A stretch of DNA of 64,000 nucleotides, taken from Rhizobium sp. Leaf262. GTDB taxonomy: Bacteria > Pseudomonadota > Alphaproteobacteria > Rhizobiales > Rhizobiaceae. The notes beneath the pieces are model-generated. The model was not told where the DNA came from and did no database searches. It saw nothing but the letters and a program-made list of their open reading frames with translations. Each line of letters begins with the position of its first letter. The first letter of the stretch is position 1. This document shows positions 18,210 through 26,634 of this stretch, piece by piece. The position numbers and the translations under genes are program-made. Location: NCBI RefSeq assembly GCF_001422245.1, contig NZ_LMMM01000015.1, positions 199,389 through 263,388 of the forward strand. The letters run 5' to 3'.

Positions 18210-20222
18210 ATGTATACGGATAGAATCTCTGACATGATCGCCCATTTCATCGGGCTATTCGAAACGGAAATCGATGAGGCGCGGCTGAGGACACGTTACG
18301 TGGAAGGCAAGGGACTGCACGACGACGCAGCCTTGCCAGGCCCAGACGATGCGCAAAATACCGACCAGAGCTACGACACATCGCTTCTGGATTACGATCC
18401 CGGCGTGCGCTACCGCTCCGGCTACCTCGACTTCGGCCACGCACGCACGCATCAGGCTCTGTCTTTCGAAGACGCACTGCGCAGGCTTCACGATATTGCA
18501 TCCCGCGACCTGACCGCCCCGCATTACCGGCTGCCAGGCCATGGTGGCGGATATGAGGAGCAGCCTCAACTCGTTCTCTATCAGGGCCCGGGCTCGGTGA
18601 TCGCCCACGTCTCACAATTCACGCTGTTGCAGGATGACGACTATCTCAACATGACAGATGGTCCAAACACGATGCGCGACACGACATTCGCCACCGAACG
18701 GACCATGGAATTCTATGCCGACACCGTTCGCATGACCCCATTTGAAAGCTTTCACCGCACAGACACCTATGAAGGTTTGCAGGCGGTTGCCAAAACCCTC
18801 CACGATTACATTGAAGAAGCCAGAGAAAACGACGTTACGTCACTGGGCACGGGCACAACGCAGGACTTCGTCCTCGCCGATCATTCCATCAGCGGCACCT
18901 ACGTCAATGGCGTATCCGTCAGCGCACTGCCTGACGTGGATGATTATATGCCCGACCGGGGCATCGCCAAACCGCCCGAGGACCCACAAGAAAGCGACGT
19001 TCCGCTGGAAAGTCATGGCGGTGCGGGCAACAGTCTGGAAGTCGAAGCGGGTGCCAATGTCGTGGCCAACATCGTGTCGGTCGTCAACACCGGCGTCATG
19101 TCGCCGGTCATGGCAGTCATGGGCGATTATCACCAGATCGATGCAATCACCCAGTCTTACATTTATAGCGACAGAGACGAGATCGGATCCAGCTTCGCCC
19201 GGGAAGATCACGCTGCCACCGTCGCCAACAACATCGCTTCCTTCCAACGATCCGTCTTCGGCGAAGGCACCAAGGGCGGTGACACCGACAGCTCCACCGA
19301 GGCCACGATTTTTCCGACGGCCTGGCGCGTCAGCTACGTTGAAGGCGATGTGTCCTTCGTTCACTGGGTCGAGCAATACCATTTCGTCACTGACAACGAC
19401 ACGATGACGGTGACGACATCCGGTGCCGATGTCAGCGTCCTGACGGGCGGGAACGGAGCTGTCAATCTTGCGAGCTTCCTTGGCATCGGCATGCAGTACG
19501 ATCTGGTCATCGTTGGTGGCCATGTCCTCGACATGAACATGATTTCACAGACAGCCGTCCTGTACGATAACGACTGGGTCCGCGCACTGAACGGCGCATC
19601 GTCGGGTGCCACGGTTCAATCAGGCGGCAACTTGATATGGAATGAGGCGTCGATCCACAATGTCGGCGCCAACGACCGTTTCGACACCATGCCCGATTAC
19701 ATGATGGAAGCCGCAAAGGCCATCAACGAGCGCGATCCGCATATGCCCGACGGGCTTTCGACCGACCCGAATTTCGCGGGCTATGCCGGTCTCAACGTGC
19801 TCTATATCACCGGCAATCTCTATGATGTCACCTACATCAAACAGGTCAGCGTACTGGGCGATTCCGATGATGTCACGCAGGCGGTAGCCAAGGTGCTCGC
19901 CAACAACGAAAATGCGACTGTTCATATCGACACCGGCAGCAATGCAGTCGTCAACGTGGCGCAAATCACGGACTATGACAGTTTCGGCGGCTCGACCTAT
20001 GTGGCCGGGCATCTCTATTCGGACGCCGTGCTGATTCAAGGCGGGCTTGTGGAAAACGATACGTCGCAACCGCATCCAGCACCTCTAGCCAATGAAATCA
20101 TTGCTTTTCTCCACGACGACCACCCGGTTGACGATCACGCCGACGCGGTCTTCAACTCCGGTCACGATCTGTCGTGGTCACAAGCCCATCCCGTCGACGT
20201 CATGCAAACGGCGGTCGCTTGA
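18210..20222 (+). CDS. Large repeat-containing protein of unknown family, type I secretion locus
   Basis: I do not recognise a family for this 670-residue acidic protein. It has no signal peptide, no cysteine and no RTX repeats. From residue 281 it contains four units of the form GxNxxxN, then GxLxx..., then hxQxxxLxDxDxh: 281-325, 413-457, 472-555 (with a 39-residue insert) and 576-620 (last motif weak); another copy of the second motif is at 134-146. The Q/D motif and GxNxxxN also occur once each in the preceding Asp-rich protein. The start has AGGAGGGAC upstream. It sits 24 bases before the ABC transporter gene and is probably cotranscribed. It may be secreted cargo, or an accessory protein that shares the cargo's binding motif. 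Confidence 0.65.
   Translation: MYTDRISDMIAHFIGLFETEIDEARLRTRYVEGKGLHDDAALPGPDDAQNTDQSYDTSLLDYDPGVRYRSGYLDFGHARTHQALSFEDALRRLHDIASRDLTAPHYRLPGHGGGYEEQPQLVLYQGPGSVIAHVSQFTLLQDDDYLNMTDGPNTMRDTTFATERTMEFYADTVRMTPFESFHRTDTYEGLQAVAKTLHDYIEEARENDVTSLGTGTTQDFVLADHSISGTYVNGVSVSALPDVDDYMPDRGIAKPPEDPQESDVPLESHGGAGNSLEVEAGANVVANIVSVVNTGVMSPVMAVMGDYHQIDAITQSYIYSDRDEIGSSFAREDHAATVANNIASFQRSVFGEGTKGGDTDSSTEATIFPTAWRVSYVEGDVSFVHWVEQYHFVTDNDTMTVTTSGADVSVLTGGNGAVNLASFLGIGMQYDLVIVGGHVLDMNMISQTAVLYDNDWVRALNGASSGATVQSGGNLIWNEASIHNVGANDRFDTMPDYMMEAAKAINERDPHMPDGLSTDPNFAGYAGLNVLYITGNLYDVTYIKQVSVLGDSDDVTQAVAKVLANNENATVHIDTGSNAVVNVAQITDYDSFGGSTYVAGHLYSDAVLIQGGLVENDTSQPHPAPLANEIIAFLHDDHPVDDHADAVFNSGHDLSWSQAHPVDVMQTAVA
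19050..20069 (+). repeat. Four diverged 45-residue protein repeats
   Basis: Units at 19050-19184, 19446-19580, 19623-19874 and 19935-20069 each open with GxNxxxN (GANVVAN, GGNGAVN, GGNLIWN, GSNAVVN). In units 1, 2 and 4 the second motif (ITQSYIYSDRD, ISQTAVLYDND, LIQGGLVEND) begins exactly 32 residues later; unit 3 has IKQVSVLGDSD after an insertion. A glycine stands 8 residues before the second motif in all four. Confidence 0.75.
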
Positions 20223-20246
20223 CCGGCCTTCCAGGGGACAGTTGAA

Positions 20247-22421
20247 ATGGATCATATTTCAAGAGAAAAGATCGAGCAGGGCCGCGTGCTGGATATGGCT
20301 GGCGCAAAAGGCGACGACGGAGAGAACGATCTCACAGAGGCATGCATCTCCGCCATCAACGAGGCGGTCGACAATCTGCGGCAGCTTTCCAGCACAGCCG
20401 CCAAAGCGGAGACACACCGGCAGCCGCCGGCGTCAGCCGAAATCACCATCGAAGCGCGGGCAGTCCCTGAGGTCGAAATCCCACCTGTCCAACCTGCATC
20501 GCGTGATGCGCCAGAGGTGAAGACCGATCTCAAATCCACCCCTGAAATGCCCTTCGTCAAGACCATCGACAACAATGACGGTCCGATCCGGGAAAACGAG
20601 CGGCGTGTGAGCGCAGGAGGCGGCGGCAACGGCAGGCAACCCGACCTGAATGGCGGAGGCGGTGGTGGGGGCGGCGGCAACAACAGCGCCTTTCACAAAC
20701 GAAGCGAGCCCGTCAACTTTTCCGTCAGTCTGGCCAAGGGCATTGCTGCCGTGCGGCGCAACATGGTCATCGTGATGCTGTTTACCATCGCGATCAACAT
20801 TCTGCTCCTGGCAATTCCGCTCTACCTCTTCCAGATTTCCGATCGCGTCCTGACCAGCCGCTCGATGGATACGCTTGTCATGCTGACCATCGCCGTCATC
20901 GGCGCGGTGTTGCTGCAGGCCTTCATGGATTCCATCCGCCGCTTTATCCTCATGCGCACGGCTGTTGAACTCGAGGTCCAGCTCGGTGCACCGATCCTCA
21001 GCGCCGCCGCTCGCGCGTCCCTTCACGGCAGCGGGAAGGATTACCAGATCCTTCAGGATCTCCAGCAGTTGCGCTCGTTTCTGACATCTGGAACTCTGAT
21101 CGCTTTTCTCGACGCGCCGCTGATGCCGCTGTTCGTGCTGGTGGTCTATCTCGTCCATCCACATCTGGGCATCATCATCATGGCCTGCTGCGCGGTGCTT
21201 TTCATCATCGCATGGCTGAACCAGAAATTTACGGCCAAGCAGTTTGCCGACGCCAACGGCTATGTCAGCCGCGCCAATTTCCATCTCGACAGCATGTCGC
21301 GCAACTCGCAGATCATCAACGCACTGGCAATGATACCCGAGGCAGTGAAGATGTGGGGCCGCGAAACGGCTGGATCGCTGAAATCTCATGTCGCTGCGCA
21401 GGATCGTAACATCATGTTTTCTGGCGTCTCGAAGGCCTGCCGCATGATTACCCAGATTGCGCTGCTAGGCTGGGGAGCTCATCTGTCGCTGTCGGGCGAA
21501 TTGACCGGCGGCATGGTGATTGCGGCCTCGATCGTTTCCGGTCGCGCACTCGCCCCCATCGAAGGCGCAATCGAAGGCTGGCACCAGTTCAACAAATCCG
21601 CATCGTCCTATGGCCGCATCAAGCAGTTGCTGGTCAACTCACCACTCAACTTCCCACGCCTGCGCCTGCCAAACCCCGAAGGTCGCCTGGATGTGGAGCG
21701 CATTCTGTTCGTGCCACCGCCCCAGAAAAAAGTAATCCTGAACGGCATCTCATTTTCGCTGAAAAAAGGTGAATCGCTGGCGATCATCGGCAACTCCGGT
21801 TCCGGCAAGACCACGCTTGGCAAGATGCTGGTGGGGTCCATCCTTCCCACATCAGGCAATGTGCGGCTTGACCTCATGGATCTGCGCAATTGGGATCAAC
21901 GCCAGTTCGGTGAAAGCATCGGTTATCTGCCGCAGGACGTGCAGCTTTTTCCCGGCACCATCAAGGCCAACATTTCTCGCATGCGTGATGATGTCGAGGA
22001 CCAGCAAATCTACCAGGCTGCAGTGCTGGCCGACGTTCACGAGCTGATTGCCGGTTTTCCACAAGGCTACGAAACCGTTGTCGCCGCCGATGGCGCACCC
22101 CTTTCTGGTGGGCAGAAGCAGCGCATTGCGCTTGCCCGTGCATTCTTCGGAGATCCCAAATTCGTGGTGCTGGACGAGCCAAACTCCAATCTCGATACCC
22201 AGGGCGAACAGGCGCTGGCAAAGGCCCTGATCCACGCGAAAACGCAAGGCATCACGACAGTCACGATTACCCAGCGCCCTTCCCTGCTGCAATGCGTCGA
22301 CAAGATCATGGTGCTGAAAGATGGCTCAGTCGCCATGTTCGGTGAACGCATCGAGGTCCTTGCGGCACTGTCCGGCAAACGCGGTCCACAGAGCGGGCAA
22401 TCTCCCCAGATAGAAGGATAA
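20247..22421 (+). CDS. Type I secretion ABC transporter ATPase/permease
   Basis: The 724-residue protein is a half-transporter of the PrtD/AprD class that exports unfolded proteins across the inner membrane. Membrane segments are at about 172-195, 208-228, 285-305 and 307-323, with more around 400-430; the nucleotide-binding domain follows with GNSGSGKTT (515-523), LSGGQ (619-623) and VVLDEP (640-645). Residues 1-155 are an unusual soluble extension with proline- and charge-rich sequence ending in a polyglycine run (136-144); it is not a C39 peptidase domain, so leader cleavage is not indicated. It starts 24 bases after the repeat protein and is 4 bases from the fusion-protein gene. Confidence 0.9.
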   Translation: MDHISREKIEQGRVLDMAGAKGDDGENDLTEACISAINEAVDNLRQLSSTAAKAETHRQPPASAEITIEARAVPEVEIPPVQPASRDAPEVKTDLKSTPEMPFVKTIDNNDGPIRENERRVSAGGGGNGRQPDLNGGGGGGGGGNNSAFHKRSEPVNFSVSLAKGIAAVRRNMVIVMLFTIAINILLLAIPLYLFQISDRVLTSRSMDTLVMLTIAVIGAVLLQAFMDSIRRFILMRTAVELEVQLGAPILSAAARASLHGSGKDYQILQDLQQLRSFLTSGTLIAFLDAPLMPLFVLVVYLVHPHLGIIIMACCAVLFIIAWLNQKFTAKQFADANGYVSRANFHLDSMSRNSQIINALAMIPEAVKMWGRETAGSLKSHVAAQDRNIMFSGVSKACRMITQIALLGWGAHLSLSGELTGGMVIAASIVSGRALAPIEGAIEGWHQFNKSASSYGRIKQLLVNSPLNFPRLRLPNPEGRLDVERILFVPPPQKKVILNGISFSLKKGESLAIIGNSGSGKTTLGKMLVGSILPTSGNVRLDLMDLRNWDQRQFGESIGYLPQDVQLFPGTIKANISRMRDDVEDQQIYQAAVLADVHELIAGFPQGYETVVAADGAPLSGGQKQRIALARAFFGDPKFVVLDEPNSNLDTQGEQALAKALIHAKTQGITTVTITQRPSLLQCVDKIMVLKDGSVAMFGERIEVLAALSGKRGPQSGQSPQIEG

Positions 22422-22425
22422 GGTC

Positions 22426-23778
22426 ATGCTTTTCAGCAAAAAACAAAAGGCAGCGGACCACGGTCAGGCGGAGTGGTACAGCGAGGTTCCTCGTTCCATC
22501 CGCATGTATAGCATAACCGGTCTCGCCGTCCTCTTCGCCTCGTTCGGCGGCTTTGGTTACTGGGCGGGTACGGCGCCGCTGGCGTCCGCAATCATTGCAC
22601 AGGGCAGTTTTGTGGCCACCGGCAACAACAAGATCATCCAGCATCTGGAAGGTGGTATCATCAAGGAAATGATGGTGAGTGAAGGCGATGTGGTCAAGGA
22701 AGGTGACGTGCTGGTCGTGCTCGACAAGACCGCTGCGCTCTCCAACGAACGCATGATCAACCTGAAGCGATTGCGACTGGAAACGATCGTCGCTCGTCTT
22801 AGGGCAGAAGCCCAGGGAGAGAAGACATTCAAAGTTCCTGATATCGTGATGGCCGAAGCAAGCGATGCCGACGTCAACGCCATCATCCAGAGCCAGAACG
22901 TCGTTTTTCACAGCAAACAGATCAAGCTGGAAGAGCAGCTCAATCTGGTCGAAAAGAACATCAAGTCGCTCGAATTCCGCTTCATCGGCTACCAGGGACA
23001 GAAAGCCTCGTTCGAGCGTCAGCAATCCCTTCTCGAGCAGGAGCGGGACTCCAAGGCCAAGTTGGCAAAGGACGGCGTGATACGCAAGACCGATATGCTG
23101 GCTCTGGAACGCGCCATTGCCGATGCCATGGGCGACATATCGCGGCTGGATGGAGAAATGAACCAGAGCGATGCCGAAATCGCAAAATTTCGGCAGGAAG
23201 CGGTGATTGCCGTCAACTCCAACAAGCAGGCCGCCCTTGACGCACTGGAAACCGCCGAAGCCGACCTTGATGGGGTTCGCCAGCAATTGCGGGAGGCCGC
23301 ACAGGTTCTGGATCGCACTGTCATTCGCTCGCCGGTGAATGGCACGGTCATCCGCTCCTACTATCACACGGCAGGCGGCGTCATCACAACGGGCAAGCCG
23401 ATCATGGAAATCCTCCCCGCCCATGTCCCTCTCATTCTGGAAGCGCAGGTATTGAGAACTTCTATCGATCAGCTTCACGAAGGTCAGACGGCGGCAATCC
23501 GCCTCTCGGCCCTCAATCGTCGCACGACGCCGGTGCTTGATGGCAAGGTCTTTTACGTTTCCGCCGATAGCATCGAGGAAAATGCAGGCATGCAGGTGAA
23601 GGACGTCTATATCGTGCGCGTCCAGATATCGGACGAAGAAATCGCAAAAGTGCACGGTTTCCACCCGGTTCCAGGCATGCCAGCCGATGTACTCATTCAG
23701 ACATCCGAGCGAACCTTCATCGAATATCTGACCAAGCCGATCACAGACAGCATGTCGCGCGCGTTCAAGGAACGGTGA
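22426..23778 (+). CDS. Type I secretion membrane fusion protein (HlyD/PrtE family)
   Basis: The 450-residue periplasmic adaptor has a short cytoplasmic N terminus, one membrane segment (about 27-47), a lipoyl-like half motif (IIQHLEGGIIKEMMVSEGDVV), a long coiled-coil hairpin (about 110-285), the second lipoyl half (VIRSPVNGTVIRSYYHTAGGVI) and a C-terminal beta-barrel. It links the ABC transporter to an outer-membrane channel. No TolC-like gene is present in the window, so a channel encoded elsewhere must be used. It ends the locus, followed by a hairpin. Confidence 0.92.
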   Translation: MLFSKKQKAADHGQAEWYSEVPRSIRMYSITGLAVLFASFGGFGYWAGTAPLASAIIAQGSFVATGNNKIIQHLEGGIIKEMMVSEGDVVKEGDVLVVLDKTAALSNERMINLKRLRLETIVARLRAEAQGEKTFKVPDIVMAEASDADVNAIIQSQNVVFHSKQIKLEEQLNLVEKNIKSLEFRFIGYQGQKASFERQQSLLEQERDSKAKLAKDGVIRKTDMLALERAIADAMGDISRLDGEMNQSDAEIAKFRQEAVIAVNSNKQAALDALETAEADLDGVRQQLREAAQVLDRTVIRSPVNGTVIRSYYHTAGGVITTGKPIMEILPAHVPLILEAQVLRTSIDQLHEGQTAAIRLSALNRRTTPVLDGKVFYVSADSIEENAGMQVKDVYIVRVQISDEEIAKVHGFHPVPGMPADVLIQTSERTFIEYLTKPITDSMSRAFKER

Positions 23779-23805
23779 CGTCAGCATCCACCGCCACGAA
23801 ACCAT

Positions 23806-23844
23806 GCATCGGCCTGAATTCCTTACCGGTTTTCAGGCCGATGC
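23806..23844 (+). terminator. Hairpin after the secretion locus
   Basis: GCATCGGCCTGAA (23806-23818) pairs perfectly with TTCAGGCCGATGC (23832-23844) over a 13-base loop. No T-run follows, so termination would need Rho or the structure acts as a 3' stabiliser. Confidence 0.55.
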
Positions 23845-23880
23845 TGTATGATGACGCCATGGTTTGGCGGGAGGGTCGAA

Positions 23881-24372
23881 ATGGCTGCGATGTCTGACGT
23901 CTTGTTGCTGGTTGGTCGCCTCAACTATGTGTGGACCAACACGGAAAGCCTGCTGATCTACGTTATTGCTCACCTTCTCAAGGTCGAGAAAGAAGCCGCC
24001 ATCGTCGTGTTTCTGACGCTGAACACCACCCGCGCCCGCATTGATCTGGTCGAACGCCTCGCAAAGCTTCGCTCGACCTCAGCCTCCGACAGGAAAGCCG
24101 TTCTCGGCACCATGGCGAGGCTGAAGAAAGAAGCAAAAATGCGTAACAAGTATAATCACTGCATCTATGCCTTCGATGAACATGGCGATATTTCCAGTAC
24201 GCAACTCATGCGGCTGGTGGAGGACGACAAGCATCTTCGCTACGGAAAGGTCGAGCCGGTCGACGCCGCCGAAATTCAGTTGCTGGAAGCGTCAATTGCC
24301 GAAATCGTCGAGATCAGCAAGGACATCTGGGTTTTCATAAAGGCGAGCGATTACGTTTCCGACGCTTTATAG
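23881..24372 (+). CDS. Uncharacterised small protein with a HEPN-like RNxxNH motif
   Basis: I do not recognise a named family. The 163-residue protein is predicted largely helical, begins MAAMSDVLLLVGRLNYVWTNTESLLIYVIAHLL, and contains MRNKYNHCIYAF; R88-N89-x-x-N92-H93 fits the Rx4H active-site pattern of HEPN-type ribonucleases. The GGGAGGG ribosome site supports the ATG at 23881 over one 33 bases upstream. Its last six bases overlap the converging alkB stop. It has no antitoxin-like partner beside it, so a toxin role is only a possibility. Confidence 0.6.
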   Translation: MAAMSDVLLLVGRLNYVWTNTESLLIYVIAHLLKVEKEAAIVVFLTLNTTRARIDLVERLAKLRSTSASDRKAVLGTMARLKKEAKMRNKYNHCIYAFDEHGDISSTQLMRLVEDDKHLRYGKVEPVDAAEIQLLEASIAEIVEISKDIWVFIKASDYVSDAL

Positions 24373-25023
24373 AGCTGCATGTCTGAATGTGAGGTTATAT
24401 CGCGTACGTCCTACGCCGTCGTAAGTGCCATCCTTCAATGGCATGATACCGTGATAAAAGAGCCGCGACGGACCGCCCCAGACAACGACATCGCCATGAC
24501 TGAGGGGAAACTTCCGCACCGGGTCCCCCCTGTTGCTTCCACCGAACTGGAATGTAGCGGGAAGGCCGAGCGACACGGAAACGATGGGCTTTGTAAAATC
24601 CTTTTCATCCTTGTCCTGGTGGAGAGACATTTTAGCACCTGGCTCGTAACGGTTGATGAGGCAGGCATTGGGTGCGAAGTCTGGATAACCCGCCTTCAAG
24701 GCTGCGGAAACGGCAAGCCTCAGAAAACTTTCCGGCATGGCTGGCCAGATATCGCCGCTGGCCGGGTCAGTGTTTTGGTACCGATAACCACGGCGGTCGG
24801 TTACCCAACCGAATGAACCGCAATTGGTCATACCGACAGACATCGAAAACCCGCCGGGTGTCACCATGTGCCGAAACGGCGCCAGCGATGCTACACGCTC
24901 TATCTCTTCTAGGAGTTGAGCGGCATCCTTGTAGGCGTACCGGGGTAACATCCATGCGCCATCGGCCATCTTCACGGGTGCTGCCTGCTCGACATCGAGC
25001 GCCAGAAACAGATCGCCGGTCAT
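24367..25023 (-). CDS. alkB: AlkB-type DNA/RNA dealkylase
   Basis: The 218-residue protein is an Fe(II)/2-oxoglutarate dioxygenase that oxidatively removes methyl lesions such as 1-methyladenine and 3-methylcytosine. The iron ligands are visible as H135-x-D137 (LHQDKDE) and H191 (FYHGIMPL), and the 2-oxoglutarate arginines in R208-YNLTF-R214. Residues 56-80 (PGGFSMSVGMTNCGSFGW) form the nucleotide-recognition lid of the E. coli type. The ATG overlaps the stop of the upstream gene (ATGA), so the two proteins are made together. Length is that of E. coli AlkB. Confidence 0.95.
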   Translation of the reverse strand: MTGDLFLALDVEQAAPVKMADGAWMLPRYAYKDAAQLLEEIERVASLAPFRHMVTPGGFSMSVGMTNCGSFGWVTDRRGYRYQNTDPASGDIWPAMPESFLRLAVSAALKAGYPDFAPNACLINRYEPGAKMSLHQDKDEKDFTKPIVSVSLGLPATFQFGGSNRGDPVRKFPLSHGDVVVWGGPSRLFYHGIMPLKDGTYDGVGRTRYNLTFRHAAL

Positions 25024-25658
25024 GCTGCGACGCGCTCCCCGCGCGGACCGATAGACGAGTGAAGACGCGGACGATAGCCAGCCTTCAATGTTCGCAGCGT
25101 AGATGGCGGCGTCAGCAAACCATCGACAAACGGCACCGTATCCGTCCGCTTGTAGTGCGCATCGCCCCACAGGTGCGGTCTTCCGCCTGCAATCAGATAG
25201 GCTTTTCCAGCAGCTGCTATCATCGCGCCATCTGGAAGCTCGTCCAGCGGCGTGAGCAACATGTTCAAACGTTTGCGACGCGCCTGAAGGCGTTCCTTGT
25301 GCAGGACCGCATCCATGTTGCGCGCCGATGGTACCGAGGTCCCGTTACCGTCAGCCCATGCCGCCCGAAACGCCTCTGCATCGTCCTTCCTGCACTGAAA
25401 ACAAGGACGATGACCCGCCGCCAAGGCGGTGGCTTCGTCGAAAAAGAAAAGCTCGGTCCAGCTTCGCGTCGCCATCACCTCGCGGCGGACATCCTTATAA
25501 TCGCAACGACATACGAGCCACGCCTTTGACGTCCAGCGTTTTGCCGTGAGCGTTTTCGTATCTGGATCATGGATAATGCCGCGATTGCCGGTAAACAGAC
25601 CCCGCAGGGGCAGAGCGAGAATGTCACCGAAGGGATCGACTCGATTCTGTAGCGGCAT
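25020..25658 (-). CDS. AlkB-coupled protein with Ada-like cysteine cluster
   Basis: The 212-residue protein has no assigned function that I know. Residues 40-92 resemble the metal-binding methyl-acceptor domain of Ada: a C50-R-C52 pair, an arginine-rich turn (VRREVM), then FFFDEATALAAGHRPCFQCR with C86 and C89 (Ada: FFATPAEALAAGFRPCKRCRP). Spacing of the first pair differs from Ada (CxC rather than Cx3C). The C-terminal half has the well-conserved looking GGRPHLWGDAHYKR. It overlaps alkB by 4 bases. A GGGAGAAAAAC site supports the start at 25658; the frame is open for 36 codons upstream. Confidence 0.65.
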   Translation of the reverse strand: MPLQNRVDPFGDILALPLRGLFTGNRGIIHDPDTKTLTAKRWTSKAWLVCRCDYKDVRREVMATRSWTELFFFDEATALAAGHRPCFQCRKDDAEAFRAAWADGNGTSVPSARNMDAVLHKERLQARRKRLNMLLTPLDELPDGAMIAAAGKAYLIAGGRPHLWGDAHYKRTDTVPFVDGLLTPPSTLRTLKAGYRPRLHSSIGPRGERVAA

Positions 25659-25830
25659 GTTTTTCTCCCGAACGTCCATGAGTAGCCACACCAAGTCATA
25701 TGTGAAAAACGACCATTTTAGGGAGATGTGCCGCAACAGGACGCCTGTAAATGTCGCGTTAAGCACAATGGTCCATAGCTTGTTGGAGATTTCGTGGCCA
25801 TACCGTCACCGCTTGAGAAGGTTCGCCTAC

Positions 25831-26565
25831 ATGTCCGCACCCGAGATGCGCCGCAAGTTATTTTCCCACGACAGACCCGATATCGTCTACGCCATCGGTG
25901 ATGTGCACGGATGCTTCGATCTTCTGCTGGCGCTGCAACGGAAAATTCTCGATGATGCGGCTCAGCACCATGGCTCCAAATGGATCGTGATGCTGGGAGA
26001 CTATGTGGATCGCGGGCCAAAATCCTCGTCCGTCATTCACGAGCTTTTGAAGCCGATGACGGGCGATATCGAACGCTTCTGCCTGGCAGGCAATCATGAA
26101 GCGACAATGCTGGATTTCCTCCGCAATCCGCGCCGGGATCACTTGTGGCTGGAATTCGGCGGGGTCGAAACGCTTCGCTCCTACGGTATTTCAGAGATTC
26201 CCCACGATACGCGCAAGTTGAATGCGCTTTTGCAGGAAGCCATACCAGGCGATCACATCGCCTTCATCTCCGCATTGCCATCACTGCTGGCAGTACCAGG
26301 CCTCTGCTTCGTGCATGCTGGTGTTTTGAACGGCGTACCCTTGCAGAGACAGGACGACAAGCATCTGCTGTGGATTCGTCCCAAGGAACAGACCAACCCC
26401 GGTGCGGACAATCTTTTCCTGACCGTCCACGGGCATACGCCAGTTCGCACAGTGTCGCTGACCGACAACCGGCTGAATGTCGACACCGGCGCTTTCATGA
26501 CCGGAAGGCTCTCCGCCGTGAGGATCACCCGGCAGGGCGATATCACCGTCATGCACGCTGAATAG
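25831..26565 (+). CDS. Serine/threonine protein phosphatase of the PP1/PrpA type
   Basis: The 244-residue metallophosphatase has the full motif series GDVHG (24-28), GDYVDRG (55-61), GNHE (86-89), a histidine in FVHAG and HGHTP near the C terminus. It is expected to bind two metal ions and remove phosphate from proteins, or possibly from diadenosine tetraphosphate-like substrates. The start at 25831 is supported by GAGAAGG upstream and by the family's usual length. It is divergent from the Ada-like gene across 172 bases and ends in a strong terminator. Confidence 0.88.
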   Translation: MSAPEMRRKLFSHDRPDIVYAIGDVHGCFDLLLALQRKILDDAAQHHGSKWIVMLGDYVDRGPKSSSVIHELLKPMTGDIERFCLAGNHEATMLDFLRNPRRDHLWLEFGGVETLRSYGISEIPHDTRKLNALLQEAIPGDHIAFISALPSLLAVPGLCFVHAGVLNGVPLQRQDDKHLLWIRPKEQTNPGADNLFLTVHGHTPVRTVSLTDNRLNVDTGAFMTGRLSAVRITRQGDITVMHAE

Positions 26566-26586
26566 CGTCCCCAGCCAAAACAAAAA

Positions 26587-26613
26587 ACCACCGGCAGACA
26601 TTCTGCCGGTGGT
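26587..26613. terminator. Bidirectional terminator
   Basis: ACCACCGGCAGA (26587-26598) pairs perfectly with TCTGCCGGTGGT (26602-26613) over a 3-base loop, flanked by an A-run on the left and TTTT on the right. It serves the phosphatase gene and the converging dehydratase gene. Confidence 0.9.
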
Positions 26614-26634
26614 TTTCACGTTCATGTGGCCAAC

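Noticed and set aside
17095-20222. RTX (GGxGxDxux) calcium-binding repeats in the putative cargo
   Set aside because: Despite many Gly, Asp and Asn residues, no run of nonapeptides is present in either protein.
20650-20680. GGN-rich run in the exporter gene as a sequencing error
   Set aside because: The frame continues correctly on both sides and the polyglycine linker is compatible with a disordered extension.
22306-23805. 499-codon open frame on the minus strand opposite the fusion-protein gene
   Set aside because: The plus-strand HlyD-family protein is complete and unmistakable; the antisense product has no recognisable domain.
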